In this document: one piece after another, positions 1-7,657 of the stretch | How positions within the stretch are numbered: the first letter of the stretch is position 1 | How the letters are laid out: the number at the start of each line of letters is the position of its first letter | Assembly (NCBI GenBank): GCA_038251315.1 | Contig: JBBSBK010000040.1 | Span: 1 to 28,829 of the forward strand | DNA: 28,829 bases | From: JBBKXP01 sp038251315 | Lineage (GTDB): Bacteria; Pseudomonadota; Alphaproteobacteria; Rhodobacterales; Rhodobacteraceae | Direction of reading: 5' to 3' | Notes under the pieces: model-generated | Told to the model about the DNA's origin: nothing | Database searches by the model: none | What the model saw: the letters and a program-made list of their open reading frames with translations, nothing else | Position numbers and translations under genes: made by a program

Positions 1-2052
1 CAAGGGCACGCCGAGCGTTTTGCCCAGCACCTCGTGCAACTCGTTCGGATCGTGCGGCGGTTTCGGCGATGGATACTCGATCCGTACGCGTTTCTGGCGG
101 CGGCGGAGGTAGGGATGCACCATATCGCCCTGGATCGGGCCCGGACGGACGATGGCAACCTCGATCACGAGGTCATAGAATTCACGCGGACGCAGGCGCG
201 GCAGCATGTTGATCTGGGCGCGGCTTTCGTCCTGAAACACACCGATGCTGTCTCCGTTGCTAAGCATGTCATAGACGCGCGGGTCTTCCTTGGGCGTCGT
301 CGCAAGGTCATAGCGGTTGCCATAATGCGCCGCGACCAGATCGAAACATTTGCGGATGCAGGTCAGCATCCCCAGTGCGAGGATATCGACCTTGAGGATC
401 CCCAGCGCGTCGATATCGTCCTTGTCCCATTCGATGAAACTGCGCTCGGGCATCGCCCCGTTGCCGATCGGGACGGTTTCGGTCAGGGGCCGTTCGGTCA
501 GGATGAACCCGCCGACATGCTGGCCCAGATGGCGCGGCATCCCGATCAGTTGCTGGGCGATGATGATGGTCATCCGCAGGCGCGGGTCACTCAGATCCAG
601 CCCCGCCTCGGTCGCGTTCTTGCCCTCGACCTCGCGGCCCCAAGACCCCCAGATCGTCTTGGCGATGGCACCCGTCACATCCTCGGAAAGGCCCATGACC
701 TTGCCCACCTCGCGGATCGCGGATCGCGGACGATAGTGGATGACGGTGGCGCAGAGGCCGGCGCGGTCGCGGCCGTATTTGGCATAGATATGCTGGATCA
801 CCTCCTCGCGCCGTTCGTGTTCGAAATCGACGTCGATGTCTGGGGGTTCCTTGCGTTCCTCGCTGATGAACCGTTCGAACAGCAGACTGTGCTGCGCCGG
901 ATCGACGGCGGTGATCCCAAGGCAATAGCAGACGGCGGAATTGGCCGCCGAGCCGCGCCCTTGGCACAGGATCGGCGGGCTGACCTCGTCACGGGCAAAG
1001 CGGATGATGTCGTGGATGGTCAGGAAATAGCGGGCGATATCCAGTTTCGTGATCATCGCCAGTTCCTTTTCAAGGATCGCGCGGGTGGCGGGGCTGACCC
1101 CCTCGGGGTAACGCCACAGCGCCCCGATATCGGTCAGGCGGCGCAGTTCCTGATCGGGGCTGCGGCCCTTTGGCAGGGTCTCGCTGGGGTACTCGTATTT
1201 CAGATCGTTCAGGCTGAAGGTGCAGGCATCGGCAACGGCGCGGGTGGCGGCGATGGCATGCGGCCAGCGGGCGAACAGGCGCTGCATTTCGGCAGGCGAT
1301 TTCAGATGCCGTTCGGCGTTGGGGTTCAGCAGGAAACCGGCGGTGTCGATGGTTTTCTTTTCGCGGATGCAGGTCATCACGTCCTGCAACGGGCGGCGGT
1401 CGGGGGCGTGGTAAAGGACGTCGTTGGTGGCGAGCAGGCCAAGGCCGTGATGGCTGGCAAGGCCGTCCAGCCGGTTGATCCGCGCCACGTCGTCGCCGCG
1501 ATACAGGTAAGCGGCGGCGATATGGCGCAGGGTCGGCAGACGGCGGATCAGGGACGGGAGCGCCTTGGCAAAGGCGTCGAGCGTGTCACCCGGCACCGCG
1601 ATCAACTGGATGCCCGCAGCATGAGCGGCCAGATCGTTCAGCGTGATCTCGGTCACCGCCTTGTCCTGCCAGGCACCATCGGGGCGGCCGCGCTTGCCCT
1701 TGGACAGCAGGGCGGACAGGCGGCCATAGGCGTCGCGGTCGGTGGGGTAGGCGAGGAATTGCGCGCCGCTGGTCAGTTCAAGGCGGGCACCGATGACCGG
1801 GCGCAACGTGGTCTTTTGCGCCGCGACATGCAGGCGCACGACCCCGGCAAGGCTGTTCAGATCGGCGATGCCGATGGAATCATTTCCCAACTCCCACGCG
1901 GTGGTGGCAAGGTCCACGGCATCCGAGGCCCCGCGCAGAAACGAAAAACAACTCGCCAACCCCAGTTCGACAAAGGGACTGCGGGGGTTGGGGGTGAAAT
2001 CGCCGTCATCGGGCACGGTGCGGCGGGGTTGTTCGTGATCGTTCTCAGGCAT
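1..2052 (-). CDS. dnaE2: Error-prone DNA polymerase DnaE2 (partial, C-terminus off the window)
   Basis: This is a C-family DNA polymerase of the DnaE2 type, the translesion polymerase of the ImuA-ImuB-DnaE2 mutasome. 684 codons are visible and the 3' end lies beyond position 1; the family is usually about 1,050-1,150 residues. A PHP-type N-terminus (ELGLASCFSFLRGASD) starts near residue 30. The DnaE2 hallmark NDLKYEYP is present, then GRGSAANSAV, then the catalytic PDIDVDF (Asp405 and Asp407) and KVDILALGML (Asp556). These match the three polymerase aspartates of E. coli DnaE, so the enzyme looks active. ATG at 2052 is chosen; an in-frame GTG seven codons upstream is possible. No strong ribosome site is visible. 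It is the third gene of the SOS operon, 99 bp behind imuB, with two palindromes in the gap. Confidence 0.95.
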   Translation of the reverse strand, partial: MPENDHEQPRRTVPDDGDFTPNPRSPFVELGLASCFSFLRGASDAVDLATTAWELGNDSIGIADLNSLAGVVRLHVAAQKTTLRPVIGARLELTSGAQFLAYPTDRDAYGRLSALLSKGKRGRPDGAWQDKAVTEITLNDLAAHAAGIQLIAVPGDTLDAFAKALPSLIRRLPTLRHIAAAYLYRGDDVARINRLDGLASHHGLGLLATNDVLYHAPDRRPLQDVMTCIREKKTIDTAGFLLNPNAERHLKSPAEMQRLFARWPHAIAATRAVADACTFSLNDLKYEYPSETLPKGRSPDQELRRLTDIGALWRYPEGVSPATRAILEKELAMITKLDIARYFLTIHDIIRFARDEVSPPILCQGRGSAANSAVCYCLGITAVDPAQHSLLFERFISEERKEPPDIDVDFEHERREEVIQHIYAKYGRDRAGLCATVIHYRPRSAIREVGKVMGLSEDVTGAIAKTIWGSWGREVEGKNATEAGLDLSDPRLRMTIIIAQQLIGMPRHLGQHVGGFILTERPLTETVPIGNGAMPERSFIEWDKDDIDALGILKVDILALGMLTCIRKCFDLVAAHYGNRYDLATTPKEDPRVYDMLSNGDSIGVFQDESRAQINMLPRLRPREFYDLVIEVAIVRPGPIQGDMVHPYLRRRQKRVRIEYPSPKPPHDPNELHEVLGKTLGVPL

Positions 2053-2100
2053 GGTCCCGCCGCCCGCATTCACTTTGCCATAACAACTCCCGCCGGAGGC

Positions 2101-2145
2101 CAAGACTTTTGCAAAAGTCTTGCCAAAAACCTTGCAAGGTTTTTG
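2101..2145. repeat. Twin perfect palindromes between imuB and dnaE2
   Basis: Two perfect 22-bp palindromes occupy 2101-2122 and 2124-2145, separated by one base. Both have the form CAA...TTGCAA or TTTGCAAA...TTG. The first is centred on TTTTGCAAAA and the second on CCTTGCAAGG flanked by A and T runs. In RNA each could fold into a short hairpin. From memory, similar TTGCAA-centred repeats are common between genes in Rhodobacteraceae, so this is probably a dispersed REP-like element. It could also act as a processing or attenuation site inside the imu operon. Confidence 0.8.
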
Positions 2146-2151
2146 CCCTGT

Positions 2152-3972
2152 TCATCCGAAAACCCCGTGGATGAACCAGCGCGGCTCCTGTCCGCGCCCG
2201 TCGCCAAGTATCCCCTCGCGGTAGATCCAGAACCGCCGGCCCGTCTGTTCCTCGATCCGGTAATAGTCGCGCAGGCGGGTGCCGGGGCGGTCGTGCCACC
2301 ATTCCGGCGCGATCCGTTCGGGGCCGGCAAAGCGTGTCACCCGGTGAGTCACCCGCCGCCAGACGAATTGCGCCGGCGGGCCTTCGGGCACGGCATAGAG
2401 CACGCGGACCTCTTCGGGATGGTCGAACAGGCGCAGCGGCCGTGCGCTATGCAGGGGGGGTGGGGCTGCGGTGCTGATGATCGCCGCGCGCCAGTCCTCG
2501 CGCCGTTCGGGCATGTGGCTTTCGTGGCCTGCGGGGCGGCGGATCGCAGGGGCGCCCAGTCGGGCGGTCAACCGGTCGATCAGGCGGGCCAGTTCCGCCC
2601 CGTCGTCGGCCCCGCCGTCCAGCCGTTTCTGCACTACTGCCTGTTTTTCGGCGACGCTCGCTGCCAGTGTAATCAGGTCGAAACCGAAACCGGGGTCGAT
2701 CCGCTCCAGTTTGCCATCGAACAGCTTGACCAGATGGGCGGGGTCGCGGGTTGCCTGCGCGGTGGCGACGCTGACATGGCTGACCTCGCCATCCGTCCGG
2801 TAAACCGTCACCGTGACGCGGCGCGCGCCAAAGCCTGCGGCGTGCAGCCCGGCGCAAAGTTCAGTCGCCAGCGCGGGCAGATGCGGCGTCGGGTCCTGCA
2901 CCGTTTCGGGCAGGTTGGCCTGCACGGCAAAGTGCGGCGGGTCGTCGGGGCTGCTGACAGGTTCGGCCAGCCGCCCCATCATCTGATCCAAGCGAAGCAG
3001 GGGGTTGGCCACGATCTCGGCCCGGCTGAACCGGCGGGCCAGTGAAATCCGTGGCACCGCCGCAAGGTCGCCCACGGTTTTCAGCCCCAGCCGTTTCAAC
3101 AGTAGCACGGTATCGCCGTTCAGCCGCAGGGCACGCACCGGCAGGGGGGCCATCCGGGCGGCCAGTTGGTCGGGCGGGCAGACTTCACGCACGCCGCCCA
3201 GTCGTGCCAGCGCCCAGGCGGCCCCATGCGTCGGCGCAGTGGCAAGGCTGGACGACAGACCAAGGGTCGACAGTTTCCCCTCGATCTCGCGCAGCATCGC
3301 CGGTTCGCCGCCCAGCAGGTGGTCCGATCCGGTGGTGTCGAGCACCAGCCCCGCCGCCCCATTTCCCGATATCCCGTCCACCGCCGTCCACGGGCACCAG
3401 CGCCGGGTCCAGAGCATCAGGCGGGCCAGTGCCGCCGTGTCGCCCGCCACGTCGGCGAATTCGATCCGGGCGTTGGGGCACAGGGCGCGCATGTCGACAA
3501 CGCGGGCGCCGGGGTGGACTCCTTCGGCTTCGGCGGCGCGGTTGGTGGCGTGGATGACGGGGCCGTGCTGGCCTTCGACGGCCAGCGCGACGGGCAGGTC
3601 GTCGGGCAGCGGGTCGCCTTGGCGGGCGGCCCAGCGCAACCAGCGTTCCATCGCGAAACGCGGCAGGTGAATTGCAGTGATCCGGCGGGTCAGATGGTCT
3701 TTGTCGGTCGGCGGGGTAGGGGTGGTGCTGGTGTCCAGCCGTCCGGGGTGGGCGCTGTCGGGTCCGATGCCGGACCCGGCCCGCCAGATGGGGCGGGGCG
3801 TGCCGACGGGGCTGAAACTGTCAGGTTGATGTTCAAGCTTTTTGGCGACCCGTTCGCGGACCTTGGGTCGCAGCGCCGATTGCAGTGCCGCGATGGCCCG
3901 CGCGAGGTCGCCCGCGTCGGTGGGGGTGCGCAGTTCGGCGGGGCGAATGGGCAGGGGGGCCGCGATCTTCAT
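2152..3972 (-). CDS. imuB: ImuB, catalytically dead Y-family polymerase-like mutasome subunit
   Basis: ImuB is the adaptor of the mutasome. It resembles a Y-family (DinB/UmuC) polymerase and links DnaE2 to the sliding clamp and ImuA. The 606-residue product has the Y-family fold starting near residue 98 (ITAIHLPRFAMERW), where the usual catalytic Asp of the first motif is absent. The second catalytic motif (canonically SIDEAFLD) is degenerate: WTAVDGISG followed by GLVLDTTG. A helix-hairpin-helix-like segment (LLKRLGLKTVGDLAAVPR) follows. A candidate beta-clamp-binding motif, RPLRLF, lies at residues 511-516. The family is usually about 480-520 residues, and the excess is a 95-residue Pro/Thr-rich N-terminal extension. 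No better start is visible just before the conserved fold. The gene starts 24 bp after imuA. Confidence 0.92.
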   Translation of the reverse strand: MKIAAPLPIRPAELRTPTDAGDLARAIAALQSALRPKVRERVAKKLEHQPDSFSPVGTPRPIWRAGSGIGPDSAHPGRLDTSTTPTPPTDKDHLTRRITAIHLPRFAMERWLRWAARQGDPLPDDLPVALAVEGQHGPVIHATNRAAEAEGVHPGARVVDMRALCPNARIEFADVAGDTAALARLMLWTRRWCPWTAVDGISGNGAAGLVLDTTGSDHLLGGEPAMLREIEGKLSTLGLSSSLATAPTHGAAWALARLGGVREVCPPDQLAARMAPLPVRALRLNGDTVLLLKRLGLKTVGDLAAVPRISLARRFSRAEIVANPLLRLDQMMGRLAEPVSSPDDPPHFAVQANLPETVQDPTPHLPALATELCAGLHAAGFGARRVTVTVYRTDGEVSHVSVATAQATRDPAHLVKLFDGKLERIDPGFGFDLITLAASVAEKQAVVQKRLDGGADDGAELARLIDRLTARLGAPAIRRPAGHESHMPERREDWRAAIISTAAPPPLHSARPLRLFDHPEEVRVLYAVPEGPPAQFVWRRVTHRVTRFAGPERIAPEWWHDRPGTRLRDYYRIEEQTGRRFWIYREGILGDGRGQEPRWFIHGVFG

Positions 3973-3996
3973 CGCCGCCCCTGCGAATGTTTCGGC

Positions 3997-4611
3997 TTAG
4001 CCGACCTGCGCCTGTCCACCGCTATCGGGCAGGTCGACCCCGTGTTCCATGACCAGCTCACCGCCCGCATGATGCGCCACCCATTGCCCCGGCTGCTGCC
4101 AGCGGGCGCGAAACAGATCGGCCCGCCACATTGCCTGACCGGGGGCGCGTGGATCGTGCGGGTCGGCCGCCGCAGGCAGGGACGCGATGCGCCAGCGCAG
4201 GCGTGCCGCGCTTAGGCTGGCCGTCGCCGCCCGCCGGATCAGCCATGCGGGTACCCCATGCGCCTCGGCCCGCAAGGCCAGCCGTTTGGTCGCGGTAAAG
4301 TCGAGCCGGGCGGGATCGCCCCAAACCTCGCCGATGACACCGCCAAGGGCGGGGCAACCCAGCCCCTGTTCCATCGTCCACAGCACATCCGTGGCATTGC
4401 CCGCCTGCACGTGGATGATATTCAGCGGCACCGGGAATCCGGCCAGAAACGGCCGCCCTGCCTCGCGTCGCGACATCCGGTCTTGTATCCAAAGCAGGGG
4501 TTTGCTGCTTGTCCCGATATGCGCCAGCGCAAAACCCGTCGGGGCCCCGTCGACGCTGGTGTCCGCGAACACCTCGGCCAGCGTCGGTTGCTGCGCCTTG
4601 ATGTCCGACAT
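3997..4611 (-). CDS. imuA: ImuA, RecA/SulA-like mutasome accessory protein
   Basis: First gene of the SOS operon. ImuA proteins are RecA-like factors that work with ImuB and DnaE2 in damage-induced mutagenesis. The 204-residue product has the family's strand pattern: PLLWIQDRMSRREAGRP, then NIIHVQAGNATDVLWTMEQG, then GGVIGEVWGDPARLDFTATK (the Walker B-like region), and then LRAEAHGVPAWLIR. ATG at 4611 is preferred because it leaves an ordinary leader after the LexA box. An in-frame TTG at 4677 would add 22 residues but lies only 22 bp from the box and has no clear ribosome site. Identity rests on these motifs plus the imuB-dnaE2 context. Confidence 0.88.
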   Translation of the reverse strand: MSDIKAQQPTLAEVFADTSVDGAPTGFALAHIGTSSKPLLWIQDRMSRREAGRPFLAGFPVPLNIIHVQAGNATDVLWTMEQGLGCPALGGVIGEVWGDPARLDFTATKRLALRAEAHGVPAWLIRRAATASLSAARLRWRIASLPAAADPHDPRAPGQAMWRADLFRARWQQPGQWVAHHAGGELVMEHGVDLPDSGGQAQVG

Positions 4612-4698
4612 CGCCGCGTCCCGAAGGGCGCGTTGGTGCAGCAGGCGGGTCTGGCTGACGGGTGGGGGGCACTGCAAGGGCGACTCGTTTGGTTAAAT

Positions 4699-4713
4699 GT
4701 TCCTGTTATGTTC
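4699..4713 (-). promoter_or_regulatory. LexA (SOS) box upstream of imuA-imuB-dnaE2
   Basis: A perfect alphaproteobacterial SOS box, GTTC-N7-GTTC on the plus strand (GAAC-N7-GAAC in the imu direction), with the half-sites at 4699-4702 and 4710-4713. A TTGACG matching a -35 element in the imu direction lies at 4738-4733. The -10 region would then overlap the LexA box, which suits repression. The box lies in the divergent region shared with the cytochrome c peroxidase gene, so an effect on that gene cannot be excluded. Confidence 0.85.
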
Positions 4714-4805
4714 TAGTCGGTCTGCGGCACATCGTCAAACCACTTGGCGTCCCGTTGCGTTGCGATGTCAGTTGCGCCAATCTGCGCAGCAAAGGGGAGG
4801 CGTCG

Positions 4806-6113
4806 ATGCGTTTGGTTCTGCCGTTGTTGCTGATGTCGGGGATGGCGATGGCCGATGAACTGCCGCCGCCGATCACCGACGCCGACTACCTGCCGGTCGA
4901 TCTGGCCGAGGCCCGATTGGGCCAGTTGCTGTTCTACGACCCCATCCTGTCAGGCAACCGCGAAGTCAGTTGTGCCACCTGCCACCATCCCGACTTCGGC
5001 ACCGGCGACGGGCTGTCGCTGTCGATGGGCGACGGTGGCATCGGGTTCGGCCCCGAACGGGTCGCCGACCCGGCCAACCCGCCCGAACAGCGGATCCCGC
5101 GCAACGCCCAAGCCCTGTTCAATCTCGGGGCGCGCGAATTCACCGTCCTGTTCCACGATGGCCGGATCGAGGCCGACCCGGCCAAACCCGGCGGCCTGCG
5201 CAGCCCGATGGACGAGGACATGCTGGCCGGGTTCGCATCGCTGTTGTCCGCGCAGACCATGTTTCCGGTGCTAAGCCCTGACGAGATGGCCGGGCATTAC
5301 ACCGAAAGCGACGTATCGCGCGCAGTGCGGCAGGGGATCATCACCGGCCCAGGCGGAGCATGGGACATCATTGCCCGCCGCGTCGCCGCGATCCCGGCCT
5401 ATGCGGCTGATTTCAAGGCCGTCTATCCGCAGATCACCGGGCCGGACGATATCGCGTTCACCGACATTTCGAACGCCATTGCCGTGTTCATGGCGCATGA
5501 ATGGCGGTCAGATAACAGCCCGTTCGATGCCTTGCTGCGCGGACAGGGCGGGCTGGACGAAGATCAGACGCGGGGTATCGACCTGTTTTATGGCGACGGC
5601 GGCTGTTCGACCTGCCACTCTGGCCCGTTCCAGACCGACCACGGCTTTCACGCGATGGGTCTGCCCCCGATCGGCCCCGGCAAGGGGGCGCGGTTCGAGA
5701 CGACCGTGCGCGACGAGGGGCGGTTTCGTGTCACCGGTAATCCGGCCGATATGTATGCCTTCCGCACGCCGTCCTTGCGCAACGTGACGCGCACCGGCCC
5801 GTGGGGGCACGGCGGCGCGTACGGCGATCTGGCGGCCTTTGTCGCCGCCCATGCCGATCCGGTGGCGGCGCTGGTGGGGTATGACCGCAGTCAGGTGATC
5901 CTTCCGGTGATGGACAAGGACGACTGGCGCGGGATGGATGACCCCACCGAAGTGGCGGCGATCGCGGCCAGCGTCGCCACGGCCCCGGTAGTGCTCAGTC
6001 CGCAGCAGGTTGCCGATCTGGTGGCGTTCCTGGGGGCGCTGAGCGAACCGCAGACCGAACGCCTTGGAGTGCCGGAAACGGTGCCCAGCGGGTTGGCGGT
6101 GGTGCGTCCCTGA
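4806..6113 (+). CDS. Di-heme cytochrome c peroxidase (MauG/CcpA family), exported
   Basis: Periplasmic c-type di-heme protein of the bacterial cytochrome c peroxidase/MauG family, which reduces hydrogen peroxide or carries out heme-based oxidations. The 435-residue product starts with a signal peptide (MRLVLPLLLMSGMAMA, cleavage before DEL). The next conserved block is LGQLLFYDPILSGN. The first heme site is CATCH at residues 56-60 and the second is CSTCH at 267-271. AFRTPSLRNVTRTGPWGHGG, typical of the family, follows. ATG at 4806 is chosen because GGGGAGG stands five bases upstream and the signal peptide begins there; the same frame is open further upstream without support. It converges with the FG-GAP protein gene. 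Peroxidase and MauG-like modifying activity cannot be told apart from sequence alone. Confidence 0.9.
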   Translation: MRLVLPLLLMSGMAMADELPPPITDADYLPVDLAEARLGQLLFYDPILSGNREVSCATCHHPDFGTGDGLSLSMGDGGIGFGPERVADPANPPEQRIPRNAQALFNLGAREFTVLFHDGRIEADPAKPGGLRSPMDEDMLAGFASLLSAQTMFPVLSPDEMAGHYTESDVSRAVRQGIITGPGGAWDIIARRVAAIPAYAADFKAVYPQITGPDDIAFTDISNAIAVFMAHEWRSDNSPFDALLRGQGGLDEDQTRGIDLFYGDGGCSTCHSGPFQTDHGFHAMGLPPIGPGKGARFETTVRDEGRFRVTGNPADMYAFRTPSLRNVTRTGPWGHGGAYGDLAAFVAAHADPVAALVGYDRSQVILPVMDKDDWRGMDDPTEVAAIAASVATAPVVLSPQQVADLVAFLGALSEPQTERLGVPETVPSGLAVVRP

Positions 6114-6123
6114 CAGGGCATCA

Positions 6124-6180
6124 GGGGGGGCTGGCAGCCCCCGTCGCGTGCCGCGACCCCCCCGCGGATATTTTTGGCCA
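6124..6180. terminator. Structured convergent terminator region
   Basis: Between two converging genes lie two consecutive hairpins. The first is GGGGGCT/AGCCCCC with a 3-base loop (6126-6142). The second is GTCGCG/CGCGAC with a 3-base loop (6143-6157). A run of seven G (6124-6130) can alternatively pair with seven C (6157-6163), enclosing the second hairpin. ATATTTTTGGCCAAAAG follows, giving a T-run for plus-strand transcripts and a palindromic TTTTGGCCAAAA. From memory, a GGATATTTTTGGCC motif of this kind is frequent after genes in roseobacters. Confidence 0.6.
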
Positions 6181-6190
6181 AAAGAAGGGG

Positions 6191-7657
6191 CTAAGGTTTT
6201 TCGATGTTAAGGGCGGCGTTTGTGTCGGCCTGATGCTGGCTAATCGTACCATCGGGCCATGTCACGCGGATGTCGGCAGTATCGGCGTTGCCCAGCCCGA
6301 AATGCAGCGGCAGCGCCTGACCGCTGGCGTGGCCGCCGCCGAGCGTGTTTTGCTGGTCCTGTCCGTTCACCGTGACGACCGCGCCGATGGCATTGCGGTT
6401 GCCGCCCGGTTGCGCCAGCGACACGGCCAGCCAATGCCCGGTGTCGGGGGTGACGTTGCGATAAAGCTCCATCGGTGCGCGTCGGTTCATCACCACAAGA
6501 TCCAGCCGCCCGTCGCCGTCGAAATCGGCCAGCCCCGCGCCGCGCGAACGGTTCGTTGAGCCGATCCCGGCCACATCGCCCCTTTCGGCAAATGTGCCGT
6601 CGGACTGCTGCATCAGCAGGTTGTTGGGGTCGTGGATGGCATTGGTCGGCATCTGGTCGACGTTGCCCTTGGCGATGAACAGATCGGCCCGCCCATCGTT
6701 GTCGATATCGCCGAACTGGGCATGCCAGCCGGTCGAGGGGCGGCCTTCGTCGCCCGTGTAGGGGCGCTGGGCATAGGTGCCGATGCCGTAAGGGGCGGGG
6801 GCATAGGTGCCGTCAGACGTCGCCAGTTGCAGCAGTTGGTCGCCCATCGAGGTCAACATGACCTCGTCCCGCCCATCGCCGTTCAGATCGCGCGACGCGA
6901 TCCCCATGCCCCAGAGCGAGGTTTTGGCCCAGCCATCGGTTTCGTCAAGGAACCGCTGATCGCCGATATCCCACATCTGTTCGTAACCGCCGCGCACATA
7001 ATATTGGCGGTCGTTCGAAATGCGCAGCGTCGGCCGACCACGGGCATCGTTGGCCGCGAGCATCGACAGGGCGCAAAAGCCGGGAGTCAGGGGCGTGGCG
7101 GTGTAACCATCACCGTCAGGACGCAGCAGCACGTTGGCATCGCATGCAAAGAACGGGCCGTCGGGGTTGGTGCGGTCGACGTAGTTGCCGATGGCCAGCG
7201 TCGGTTTGTCGTCTGCGTCCCACCATGCGGTGAACGCGGTGGTCCATGCGTCGCCTGCCGGGATACCCCACGCGGTAGTGGCGTCCGTAAAGGTGCAATC
7301 GCCGTTGCCGCGCAGCGTCACGTTGGGACCGATGCGCATGACGAACAGATCCATGTTCCCGTCCGCATCGACGTCAAGCGGGTAGGCCCCGGTGCTTTCG
7401 GTCAGGGCGGGCAGGGGGGCTGGGGTGAAATCGAAATCGCCATTGTTGATGAACAGCGCGGCAGGGTTCGCATTGCTAGCGGCAAAGATGTCGGGTAAAG
7501 TGTCGCCGTTGCAATCCATGACCGCGACTCCGCCGCCGACGAAATGTTCCCAGTCGCCCGCATATATCTGTTCGGGCAGGCGGGCCGACATGTCCTTGAA
7601 TACTGGGTCGGCGGCGGCGGTGCTGGCAAGCAGGATCAAGGGCAGGGCGCGGATCAT
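6191..7657 (-). CDS. Exported FG-GAP/VCBS repeat protein with ASPIC/UnbV C-terminal domain
   Basis: 488-residue exported protein. It has a signal peptide (MIRALPLILLASTAAA, cleavage before DPVF). At least five calcium-binding FG-GAP blades of the type D-x-D-x-D-G-x-x-D are visible, for example DCNGDTLPD, DVDADGNMD, DLNGDGRDE, DIDNDGRAD and DFDGDGRLD. This implies a beta-propeller of the integrin-alpha type. The C-terminal 80 residues match ASPIC/UnbV domains (NRNAIGAVVTV, then GHASGQALPLHFGLG, then DIRVTWPDGT). The biochemical role is unknown; such proteins are usually surface or periplasmic binding proteins. ATG at 7657 is chosen for the signal peptide; it overlaps the stop of the upstream ROK regulator gene (ATGA), so the two are translationally coupled. 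It converges on a cytochrome c peroxidase gene. Confidence 0.88.
   Translation of the reverse strand: MIRALPLILLASTAAADPVFKDMSARLPEQIYAGDWEHFVGGGVAVMDCNGDTLPDIFAASNANPAALFINNGDFDFTPAPLPALTESTGAYPLDVDADGNMDLFVMRIGPNVTLRGNGDCTFTDATTAWGIPAGDAWTTAFTAWWDADDKPTLAIGNYVDRTNPDGPFFACDANVLLRPDGDGYTATPLTPGFCALSMLAANDARGRPTLRISNDRQYYVRGGYEQMWDIGDQRFLDETDGWAKTSLWGMGIASRDLNGDGRDEVMLTSMGDQLLQLATSDGTYAPAPYGIGTYAQRPYTGDEGRPSTGWHAQFGDIDNDGRADLFIAKGNVDQMPTNAIHDPNNLLMQQSDGTFAERGDVAGIGSTNRSRGAGLADFDGDGRLDLVVMNRRAPMELYRNVTPDTGHWLAVSLAQPGGNRNAIGAVVTVNGQDQQNTLGGGHASGQALPLHFGLGNADTADIRVTWPDGTISQHQADTNAALNIEKP

Noticed and set aside
2031..2044. A second GTTC...GTTC pair near the dnaE2 start
   Set aside because: The spacer is six bases, not seven, and the pair lies within dnaE2 codons, so it is unlikely to be a LexA box.
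34..3045. 1,003-codon open frame on the plus strand
   Set aside because: It lies antisense to both dnaE2 and imuB, whose motifs are clear, and its translation shows no family features. High GC makes long antisense frames common.
3166..4215. 349-codon plus-strand frame across imuB and imuA
   Set aside because: It is antisense to imuB and imuA, and Gly/Ala/Arg-rich without motifs.
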